Assembly (NCBI RefSeq): GCF_900091455.1
Contig: NZ_LT607412.1
Span: 3,720,001-3,784,000, forward strand
Direction: 5' to 3'
From: Micromonospora coriariae
Lineage (GTDB): Bacteria > Actinomycetota > Actinomycetes > Mycobacteriales > Micromonosporaceae
Length of the DNA: 64,000 bases
This document shows, piece by piece, positions 50,682 to 57,622 of this stretch. The position numbers were made by a program, and so were the translations under genes. The notes below the pieces were generated by a model that did no database searches, had not been told where the DNA came from, and was given only the letters and a program-made list of their open reading frames with translations. Positions within the stretch are counted from its first letter, which is position 1. Every line of letters begins with the position of its first letter.

Positions 50682-52340
50682 ATGGGTGACCGTTGGTATT
50701 CCGAAGCCGTCGTCTACTGCCTCGACATCGACACGTACGCCGATTCCAACGGCGACGGGGTCGGTGACATCCGCGGGCTGATCGGCCGGCTGGACTACCT
50801 GGCCCGGCTGGGCGTGACCTGCCTGTGGCTGCACCCGATCCACCCGTCACCCAACCGCGACGACGGCTACGACGCCACCGACTTCTACAACGTGGACCCG
50901 CGCTTCGGCACCCTCGGCGACTTCGCGGAGCTGCTGCACCAGGCGCAGAACCGGGGCATCCGCGTGATCATCGACCTGGTCGTCAACCACACCTCCGACG
51001 AGCACCCGTGGTTCCAGTCCGCCCGCTCGTCGCCGGACTCGCCGTACCGCGACTGGTTCGTCTGGTCCGACACCGAGCCGGACGATCGGCACCAGGGCAT
51101 GGTCTTCCCCGGCGAGCAGGACGAGACCTGGAGCTACGACCGCACCGCCAAGGCATGGTTCTACCACCGGTTCTACAAGTTCCAGCCGGACCTCAACTTC
51201 GCCAACCCGGAGGTTCGGGCGGAGATCAAGAAGATCATGTCGTTCTGGCTCCAGCTCGGCGTCTCCGGCTTCCGGATGGACGCGGTGCCGTTCATCATCG
51301 AGCTGACCGAGCCGGGCAACCCGAACTCGCCGAAGGACTTCGAGTTCCTCACCGAGCTGCGCCAGCACGTGCAGTGGCGGCGCGGCGACGCGGTCCTGCT
51401 GGCCGAGGCGAACGTCGAGCCGGACCAGCTGCCGACGTTCTTCGGCGACGCCGGAGGCTCGGGCAACCGGATCCACATGCTCTTCGACTTCATGCTCAAC
51501 GGCCGGCTCATGCTGGCCCTGGCCCGGCAGGACCCGGAGCCGCTGGTCGAGGCACTGCGGGACACCCCGACGCTGCCCGTCGGCGGCCAGTGGGCCACCT
51601 TCCTGCGCAACCACGACGAGATCGACCTGTCCCGGCTCACCACCGAACAGCGCAACCAGGTGTACGCGCAGTTCGGCCCGGACGAGGACATGCGCATCTA
51701 CGACCGGGGCATCCGCCGCCGGCTCGCCCCGATGCTCGGCAACGACAGGCGTCGCCTCGAGCTGGCGTACGCCCTCCAGTTCTCGCTGCGCGGCACGCCG
51801 GTGCTGCGCTACGGCGAGGAGATCGGGATGGGGGACGACCTGTCGCTGCCCGGTCGGGAGGCGATCCGTACCCCGATGCAGTGGTCGTACCAGCCCAACG
51901 CCGGCTTCTCCACGGCGGACCCGGAGAAGCTGGTCCGCCCGGTGATCGACAAGGGTGAGTTCGGCTACCAGACGGTCAACGTCACAGCCCAGCGTGGTGA
52001 CTCGAAGTCGCTGCTCGCCTGGTTCGAGCGCATGATCCGGACGCTGCGTGAGGCACCGGAGGTCGGTTCCGGCTCGACCACCCACATCGACGTGCCCGCG
52101 CCGGCCGGAGTGCTGGCGCACCGGGCGGACGGTCCGACCGGGACGATGGTCTTCCTGCACAACCTGGGCACCGACGACGTCGAGGTGGACCTGAGCACCC
52201 TGGAGGCCGAGGCCGACCTGCCGAACGACGTGCTCGCCGACCGCGGCTACGGCGAGCTGGGCAAGCTCGGCGCGGTCAAGCTCTCCGGTTACGGCTACCG
52301 CTGGATCCGGCTCTGTCGGGGCTCGGTGGGGACGGGTTAA
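50682..52340 (+). CDS. GH13 alpha-amylase family enzyme (trehalose-synthase-like)
   Basis: A 552-residue GH13 enzyme of the TreS-like group. WYSEAVVYCLDIDTYADSNGDGVGDIRGL is the usual first strand; DLVVNHTSDEHPWFQ, GFRMDAVPF (nucleophile Asp), LLAEANVEP (acid/base Glu) and FLRNHDEIDLS (third Asp) are the conserved regions I-IV. A C-terminal beta-sandwich begins near 460. It probably acts on maltose/trehalose or similar alpha-glucans. ATG 50682 is used; a GTG nine codons upstream is in frame. No treZ/treY or pep2 is adjacent. Confidence 0.86.
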   Translation: MGDRWYSEAVVYCLDIDTYADSNGDGVGDIRGLIGRLDYLARLGVTCLWLHPIHPSPNRDDGYDATDFYNVDPRFGTLGDFAELLHQAQNRGIRVIIDLVVNHTSDEHPWFQSARSSPDSPYRDWFVWSDTEPDDRHQGMVFPGEQDETWSYDRTAKAWFYHRFYKFQPDLNFANPEVRAEIKKIMSFWLQLGVSGFRMDAVPFIIELTEPGNPNSPKDFEFLTELRQHVQWRRGDAVLLAEANVEPDQLPTFFGDAGGSGNRIHMLFDFMLNGRLMLALARQDPEPLVEALRDTPTLPVGGQWATFLRNHDEIDLSRLTTEQRNQVYAQFGPDEDMRIYDRGIRRRLAPMLGNDRRRLELAYALQFSLRGTPVLRYGEEIGMGDDLSLPGREAIRTPMQWSYQPNAGFSTADPEKLVRPVIDKGEFGYQTVNVTAQRGDSKSLLAWFERMIRTLREAPEVGSGSTTHIDVPAPAGVLAHRADGPTGTMVFLHNLGTDDVEVDLSTLEAEADLPNDVLADRGYGELGKLGAVKLSGYGYRWIRLCRGSVGTG

Positions 52341-52376
52341 GCTCCACCGACCGAGCCAAGTTACCCGGAGGTAATC

Positions 52377-53135
52377 ATGTCGGAGGAGCCCCGCGTCGCC
52401 ATCGTCACCGGAGCCGCACGCGGTATCGGTGCGGCCACCGCCCGCCGGCTGGCCGCCGACGGCATGGCCGTCGCCGTGGTCGACATCGAGGAGGCGGCCA
52501 CCAAGGAGACAGTGGACGCCATCGCCGGTGCCGGCGGCCGGGCCCTCGGCGTCGGTGCCGACGTGTCCGACCGGGACCAGGTCGAGGCCGCCGTGGAGCG
52601 GATCGCCGCCGAGCTGGGCGCGCCCACGGTGCTGGTCAACAACGCCGGGGTGCTCCGCGACAACCTGCTGTTCAAGATGACCAACGCCGACTGGGACACG
52701 GTCATGGGGGTGCACCTGCGCGGCGCGTTCCTGTTCAGCCAGGCCGCCCAGAAGCACATGGTGGACCGGAAGTGGGGGCGGATCGTCAACCTCTCCAGCA
52801 CCTCCGCGCTGGGCAACCGGGGCCAGGCGAACTACGCCGCCGCCAAGGCCGGTCTCCAGGGCTTCACCAAGACGCTCGCCATCGAGCTGGGGCCGTTCGG
52901 GGTGACAGTCAACGCGGTGGCGCCCGGCTTCATCGTCACCGACATGACCGCCGCCACCGCCGCCCGGATGAAGGTGGACTTCGAGGACCTCCAGAAGCAC
53001 GCCGCCGCCGAGATCCCGGTACGTCGCCCCGGCCGGCCGGAGGACGTCGCGCACACCATCTCGTTCCTGGCCAGCGAGGGGGCGGGGTTCGTCTCCGGCC
53101 AGGTCATCTACGTGGCCGGCGGCCCGCGAAACTGA
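52377..53135 (+). CDS. fabG: 3-oxoacyl-ACP reductase / short-chain dehydrogenase
   Basis: A 252-residue classical SDR. TGAARGIGAATARRL (cofactor loop), NNAGVLRDNLLFKM, Ser140-Tyr153-Lys157 catalytic triad, and the MTAATAARMKVDFEDLQKHAAAEIPVRRPGRPEDVAH loop typical of FabG. It reduces 3-ketoacyl thioesters with NADPH, though SDRs are broad and another substrate is possible. ATG 52377 has CCGGAGG upstream. It ends at a strong terminator hairpin. Confidence 0.88.
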   Translation: MSEEPRVAIVTGAARGIGAATARRLAADGMAVAVVDIEEAATKETVDAIAGAGGRALGVGADVSDRDQVEAAVERIAAELGAPTVLVNNAGVLRDNLLFKMTNADWDTVMGVHLRGAFLFSQAAQKHMVDRKWGRIVNLSSTSALGNRGQANYAAAKAGLQGFTKTLAIELGPFGVTVNAVAPGFIVTDMTAATAARMKVDFEDLQKHAAAEIPVRRPGRPEDVAHTISFLASEGAGFVSGQVIYVAGGPRN

Positions 53136-53143
53136 CCCGTACC

Positions 53144-53181
53144 CGTCGAGGGCGCTCCCGCACGAGTGAGCGCCCTCGACG
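53144..53181. terminator. Two-way terminator hairpin between fabG and a convergent gene
   Basis: CGTCGAGGGCGCT (53144-53156) pairs perfectly with AGCGCCCTCGACG (53169-53181). It lies between two genes that converge, so it can end both. Confidence 0.8.
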
Positions 53182-53195
53182 CGTGCGCGGGTCGT

Positions 53196-53612
53196 TCAGG
53201 CGGGGTCGCGGCGGGTGCGCCAGAGCCAGAACAGGCCGAGCACCGGCAACACCAGCGGGATGTAGCCGTACCCGCTGCCGAACTGCGACCAGACCGTCTC
53301 GTCGGGGAAGAGTTCCCTGTCGGCCAGGCTCAGGACGCCGACCGCGACCACCCCGACCAGCTCCAGCGAACAGCAGGCCAGCGCGACCCGTCGGCCGGTG
53401 TGCCCGGCGCGGGCCAACCCCACCGCGGCGACGATGTAGATGAGCGCGGCCAGCGCGGAGAGCAGGTACGCCACCGGCGCCTCGTCGAACCTGGTGGCGA
53501 TCTGCAGGCCCGCCCGGCTGGTCGCCGCGATGGCGAAGAGCAGGTAGACCGCGATCAGCAGCCGGCCCGGACCGGTGTTCGTCGCGCGCCGCGCCGGTCG
53601 TGTCTCAACCAC
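53196..53612 (-). CDS. Small integral membrane protein
   Basis: A 138-residue protein with four hydrophobic helices (LLIAVYLLFAIAATSRAGL, VAYLLSALAALIYIVAAVGLA, VALACCSLELVGVVAVGVLSLA, GYIPLVLPVLGLFWLW). It overlaps the upstream membrane protein gene by eight bases (53605-53612), so the two are coupled. WLWRTRR at the C-terminus. No family recognised. Confidence 0.7.
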   Translation of the reverse strand: MVETRPARRATNTGPGRLLIAVYLLFAIAATSRAGLQIATRFDEAPVAYLLSALAALIYIVAAVGLARAGHTGRRVALACCSLELVGVVAVGVLSLADRELFPDETVWSQFGSGYGYIPLVLPVLGLFWLWRTRRDPA

Positions 53613-54000
53613 CGAGGACCTCCCAGGTCTGCTGCAACCGGACCACCACCACCGGGGCCACCAGGCAGACCGCGCAGACGATCGCCGAACCCCAGCGGGT
53701 CGGCTCCATCCGGGCCAGCACCCAGGCCAGCGGCGGCAGGCAGACCAGCGTGACCAGGTAGCCGAAGAAGGCGCCGGGCTCGCCGGGCCGGTCCCCGCCG
53801 CCGACCGCGACCAACGCCAGCACGGTCAGCGCGAGCAGCGCCAGTTCCAGGACGGCCAGGCCGGCGAACTGCACCCGGTCCGGTGGCCGGTGGCGTACCG
53901 CCGCCACCAGTGCCCACACCGCGACGAGCAGCGACAGCACTATCGACGCCGTCGCGAGAATCCCGTCCACCGGCGAGTTGGCCGCCGCCGCACTGGTCAT
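53605..54000 (-). CDS. Small integral membrane protein, coupled to the next gene
   Basis: A 131-residue protein with four hydrophobic segments (ILATASIVLSLLVAVWALVAAV, FAGLAVLELALLALTVLALVAVGG, FGYLVTLVCLPPLAWVLARM, IVCAVCLVAPVVVVRL). ATG 54000 is chosen for its GGTGGGG upstream; ATG 54009 is also in frame. First gene of a two-gene operon. No family recognised; both proteins are similar in size and topology and may form a complex. Confidence 0.7.
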   Translation of the reverse strand: MTSAAAANSPVDGILATASIVLSLLVAVWALVAAVRHRPPDRVQFAGLAVLELALLALTVLALVAVGGGDRPGEPGAFFGYLVTLVCLPPLAWVLARMEPTRWGSAIVCAVCLVAPVVVVRLQQTWEVLGG

Positions 54001-54243
54001 CGGCCCCACCCGGTCGTTGCCTCGGTCACCGGCACAGCCTACTAACCGTCGTAGTACCTCGGTGATCCTGCCTCGCCGTCCTTCGCCACCGCCTGTCGAG
54101 CGGCCGGGCCGTGGCGGGCCGGGCGCGGCCGAGAACCCGCGGGCTCGGGGTTGGTCGACCCGCCGCCGTCACGGCTGGTGGGGCGACTAGCGTGGATCAC
54201 GCCCGTGGCGTCGCCGCGGTGAGGGGAAACGGCGGAGGTACAC

Positions 54244-55146
54244 GTGCTGCGGTTCGGGTTGTTCGGCACCGGTCACTGGGCGATCGAGACGCACGGGAAG
54301 GCGCTGCACGCACACCCGGACGCGGAGTTGGTCGGGGTCTGGGGGCGCAACCCGGAGCGGGCCGCCGCGCTGGCCGAGCGGTACGGGGTGCCGGCGTTCG
54401 CCGACGTCGACGCGCTGCTGGACGTGTGCGACGCGGTCGCTGTCGCGCTGCCGCCGAACATCCAGGCCGACATCGCGATCCGGGCGGCCGCCGCGGGCCG
54501 GCACCTGCTGCTGGACAAGCCGCTGGCGCTGACCGTCGAGGACGCCGATCAGGTGGTCGCGGCAGCCGAGGCGTCGGGCGTCGCCTCGGTCGTCTTCTTC
54601 ACCCAGCGGTTCCAGCCGAACGTCACCGCGTTCCTCGCCGCCACCGCCGCCGCCGGGGGATGGCAGCACGGGCGGACAGTCGCGTTCGCCTCGATCTTCC
54701 AGGAGGGCAGCCCGTACGGCGGTTCGCTGTGGCGTCGGGAGCACGGCGCGCTCTGGGACATCGCCCCGCACGCGCTCTCCATCATCCTGCCGGTGCTGGG
54801 TCGGGTGACCCGGGTGGCCGCGATGGACGGACCGAGCGGGATGGTGCACCTGCTGCTGACCCACGACGGTGGCGCCACCAGCAGCGCCTCGCTCTCCCTG
54901 GACGCCCCGAGCGAGTCGACGACCCGCGAGTTCGTCTTCTACGGCGAGAACGGCATCGAGACCGTCCCGGCCGGCGAGAACGAACCGGCCACGGCGTTCG
55001 GCGTGGCGATCGACCAGCTCGTGGAGCAGGTGCGCGCGGGCACCCGCGACCACCGCTGCGACGTCCGGTTCGGCCGTGAGGTGGTCGCCATCCTCGCCGC
55101 CGCCGAAACCGCCCGCACCGAATCCCGCACCATCCCCCTCCCGTAA
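54244..55146 (+). CDS. Gfo/Idh/MocA family oxidoreductase
   Basis: A 300-residue NAD(P)-dependent oxidoreductase. FGLFGTGHWAIETHGKALHAHPDAELVGVWGRN is the Rossmann start, DAVAVALPPNIQADIAIRAAAAGRHLLLDKPLALTVEDAD carries the conserved Lys of the Gfo/Idh motif (EKPxA/LDKPLA). The C-terminal half is the substrate-binding beta-sheet domain. Acts on a sugar or inositol derivative; specificity unknown. GTG start 54244. A single gene ending before a family A inverted repeat. Confidence 0.86.
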   Translation: MLRFGLFGTGHWAIETHGKALHAHPDAELVGVWGRNPERAAALAERYGVPAFADVDALLDVCDAVAVALPPNIQADIAIRAAAAGRHLLLDKPLALTVEDADQVVAAAEASGVASVVFFTQRFQPNVTAFLAATAAAGGWQHGRTVAFASIFQEGSPYGGSLWRREHGALWDIAPHALSIILPVLGRVTRVAAMDGPSGMVHLLLTHDGGATSSASLSLDAPSESTTREFVFYGENGIETVPAGENEPATAFGVAIDQLVEQVRAGTRDHRCDVRFGREVVAILAAAETARTESRTIPLP

Positions 55147-55211
55147 CCCCACCCCCCACCCGTCCCCGTCCCCGCCCGGCCCCCGCCCGACCCCGGCCGT
55201 CCCCCGCCCGA

Positions 55212-55280
55212 CCCCGTTGATCATGAAGTTAGCGACACCCGGCACGGCGTGTCGTGACGATAACTTCATGATCAACGGGG
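55212..55280. repeat. Intergenic inverted repeat, family A (GTTGATCATGAAGTTA)
   Basis: Arms 55212-55231 and 55261-55280 (CCCCGTTGATCATGAAGTTA and its reverse complement) are perfect over 20 bases. CGACAC/GTGTCG pair inside the loop. The core equals that at 5702-5762. It sits in a C-rich low-complexity stretch after the Gfo/Idh gene. Confidence 0.85.
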
Positions 55281-55422
55281 AAAGGCAACGGGGGAAGGCC
55301 TGGGGGGAGGGAGGGGGAGGGCTGCACCCCGCCACCGCTGATCGGCTCATTCCTGCCGCCGCACCGGCGCTGCCGCCCCGTCGCCGCCGCATCGCCGCGT
55401 CTCCGCGCCATCGTCCAGGGCC

Positions 55423-55502
55423 GTCCGAGTCCAGATCCCACTCGGACAGGCCCGGAATCCCGGCTGCCTGTCCAGCCCGTCGCCGAACGGCGACAGACAG
55501 GA
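55423..55502 (+). promoter_or_regulatory. Leader hairpins that could hide the ribosome binding site of the erm-like gene
   Basis: GTCCGAG/CTCGGAC (55423-55429 with 55441-55447) forms one hairpin. A second has CCTGTC (55467-55472) paired with GACAGG (55496-55501) and inner GTCGCCG/CGGCGAC (55479-55485 with 55488-55494). The AGG of the second stem is part of the likely ribosome binding site AGGA (55499-55502), nine bases before GTG 55512. erm genes are often controlled by such leaders. Confidence 0.45.
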
Positions 55503-55511
55503 CGACGACCC

Positions 55512-56022
55512 GTGGCGCCCCGCAACTCCCGACCAACCGAACGCGACCGGTCCCGTCGCGTACTCAGCCAGAACTTTCTCGTCGACCGGGCCGCGGTGGC
55601 GCGGCTGGTCCGCGCTGCCGACCCCGATCCGGACGGGCTCCTGCTGGAGGTCGGCGCCGGTCGCGGCCAGTTGACCCGGCCGCTCGCCGCCCGCTGCGGG
55701 CGACTGACGGCGTACGAGGTGGGTCCGGCAGCCGGCCGGGAGTTGGCCGCCGTCCGCGCGGCCCTGCCCAACGTCGAGCACCGGCAGGCCGACTTCCTCG
55801 CCGCCGAGCCGCCACCGGTGCCGTTCGCGGTGGTCGGCAACATCCCGTGGTCGCTGACGGCCGCCGTGGTGCGGTTCGCTCGCGGCGACCCTGCGCCGGC
55901 ACCACCCGCCGGCCCGGGCGGCCGCGGCGCTGCGCGCCACCCGGATAGCGTCGGACGCCCCGGTCGGGTACGTCTGGCCGGAACAGTGGCTGGTGCTGTT
56001 CCGACTGCTGCACGCCCGCTGA
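55512..56022 (+). pseudogene. Broken erm-like 23S rRNA adenine N6-methyltransferase gene (internal deletion and frameshift)
   Basis: From GTG 55512 the frame gives an Erm-type N-terminal half: RRVLSQNFLVDRAAVARLV, LLLEVGAGRGQLTRPLA (SAM-binding), RLTAYEVG, and VVGNIPWSLTAAVVRF (the N-I-P-Y/F catalytic motif). After about 55877 that frame becomes meaningless Pro/Gly/Arg. The plus-one frame from 55876 reads SLAATLRRHHPPARAAAALR and ends VGYVWPEQWLVLFRLLHAR, like the C-terminal end of Erm proteins, stopping at 56022. About 100 residues of middle are missing. So the gene is probably dead. Confidence 0.75.
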
Positions 56023-56034
56023 TCGCGGCGGGGG

Positions 56035-56226
56035 TCAGGAGAGGGTCGTCAGCGCGGCGTTCAGTTCGTCCGGTGACTCGAACTGCTCCACCGGCAACGC
56101 CTGCAACATCTGCAACATCGCCGTGCTGGCCCCGTTCTCCTGGCCCCAGCGGACCAGGTCCTCGCGGGAGACCGGGTAGTCGAGCCCGGCCAGGTACTCC
56201 TGCAACTGAACCCCGGTGACGGTCAT
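56035..56226 (-). CDS. DUF2795 family small protein
   Basis: A 63-residue protein. GVQLQEYLAGLDYPVSREDLVRWGQENGA and ALPVEQFESPDELNAAL match DUF2795, a short helical actinobacterial family of unknown function. ATG at 56226. It is convergent to the erm-like gene and divergent from the esterase gene. Confidence 0.88.
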   Translation of the reverse strand: MTVTGVQLQEYLAGLDYPVSREDLVRWGQENGASTAMLQMLQALPVEQFESPDELNAALTTLS

Positions 56227-56344
56227 GCCGGCCGGCTACCCGCTCGCCGCACCCGTACACCGGTCGGCCGGGCGGCCGGCGGACGGCGTGTCGCCCGGCG
56301 GCGCGCCGACGGTTTGTCGGAGCGGCCGCCGGGTAGCCGCTGGC

Positions 56345-57601
56345 ATGCTGGTTCAGCGGCTCGGCGCGCCGAGCGACTTCGACCCGTTGCTGGAGCGCGT
56401 CCGGGACGCCCGGGTGGTGATGATCGGCGAATCCACCCACGGCAGCTACGACTACTACCGGCTGCGCGAGCAGCTCACCCGCCGGCTGATCGCGGAGTGT
56501 GGCTTCTCGTTCGTGGCAGTGGAGGGCGACTGGCCGGACTGCGACCGGGTGCACCGCTCGGTCACCGGCGCGCCGGGTGGTGCTCCTGACCCGCAGACCG
56601 CGCTCGAGGGGTTCGAGCGGTGGCCGACCTGGATGTGGGCGAACGCCGAGGTGGCCCGGTTCTGCCGCTGGATGCGCGCGTGGAACCTGGAGCGCCCGGA
56701 GGATCAACGGGCTGGGTTCCACGGGCTCGACGTGTACAGCCTCTGGGAGTCGATGCAGGCGATCTTCGACTATCTGGGGGAGGAGGACCCGACCTCGCTG
56801 GAGGCGGCGCAGGACGCGTACCGGTGCTTCGAGCCGTACGGCAAACGGGTCGAGGAGTACGGCGCGGCCAGCCGGTTCGTCTCCGCCCGGTGCGAGGAGG
56901 AGGTGGTGCGACTGCTGGCCAGGACCCGGGAGCAGGCGCTCTCCGACGGTCCGGACCGCTTCTCGGCCTGGCAGAACGCGGAGGTGGTGGCCGGCGCGGA
57001 GCGTTACTACCGGGCGATGGTGGCCGGCGGACCGGATTCGTGGAACATCCGGGATACCCACATGCAGGACACCCTGGACCGGCTGCTGGACCGGTACGGC
57101 CCGGACGCCCGGGGCATCGTCTGGGCGCACAACACACACGTCGGGGACGCCCGGGCCACCGACATGACCGCGGACGGGATGATCAACATCGGCCAGCTGG
57201 CCCGGGAGCGGCACGGTGACGACGCCGTGGCCCTGATCGGCTTCGGCAGTTACCGGGGTACGGCGATCGCCGCACCCCGGTGGGGCTCACCGGCCGAGGC
57301 GATGATCGTCCCGCCGGCCCGGGAGGGGTCGGTGGAGCGGCGTCTGCACGAGCTGATGCCGGAGCGGGCGGTGCTGGTCTTCGGCGGCGACGACCAGCCG
57401 GGCTGGGTCACCGGCATCGCGGACCACCGGGCGATCGGAGTCGTCTACGACCCGTCCTTCGAGTCCTGGGGCAACTACGTGCCCACCCGACTCGGCGAAC
57501 GCTACGACGCCTTCATCTGGTGCGACGAGACCACCGCCCTGCACCCGCTGCCCGTCCCGGCCGTGTCCGGCGAGATGGAGACCTACCCCGCGGGTGTCTG
57601 A
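56345..57601 (+). CDS. Erythromycin esterase family protein
   Basis: A 418-residue protein with the Ere/succinoglycan-biosynthesis-like fold: VVMIGESTHGSYDYYRLREQLTRRLI (catalytic-site Glu-x-x-His), FVAVEGDWPDCDRVHR, FHGLDVYSLW, IVWAHNTHVGDARA. True EreA/EreB open macrolide rings, but most chromosomal members are uncharacterised; here it lies beside an erm remnant, suggesting a former macrolide-related locus. ATG 56345 is chosen because upstream codons look non-coding. No signal peptide. Confidence 0.88.
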   Translation: MLVQRLGAPSDFDPLLERVRDARVVMIGESTHGSYDYYRLREQLTRRLIAECGFSFVAVEGDWPDCDRVHRSVTGAPGGAPDPQTALEGFERWPTWMWANAEVARFCRWMRAWNLERPEDQRAGFHGLDVYSLWESMQAIFDYLGEEDPTSLEAAQDAYRCFEPYGKRVEEYGAASRFVSARCEEEVVRLLARTREQALSDGPDRFSAWQNAEVVAGAERYYRAMVAGGPDSWNIRDTHMQDTLDRLLDRYGPDARGIVWAHNTHVGDARATDMTADGMINIGQLARERHGDDAVALIGFGSYRGTAIAAPRWGSPAEAMIVPPAREGSVERRLHELMPERAVLVFGGDDQPGWVTGIADHRAIGVVYDPSFESWGNYVPTRLGERYDAFIWCDETTALHPLPVPAVSGEMETYPAGV

Positions 57602-57622
57602 CCGGGCCGGGCAGCGGGAGGG

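Noticed and set aside
55512..56022. KsgA (16S rRNA dimethyltransferase)
   Set aside because: The start RRVLSQNFLVDR and the end PEQWLVLFRLLH are Erm-like; KsgA normally begins with a KRLGQNFL-type motif and is full length.
55512..56219. Full-length 235-residue methyltransferase
   Set aside because: After residue about 121 the sequence becomes random Pro/Gly/Arg and runs into the antisense strand of DUF2795; the expected C-terminus is in another frame.
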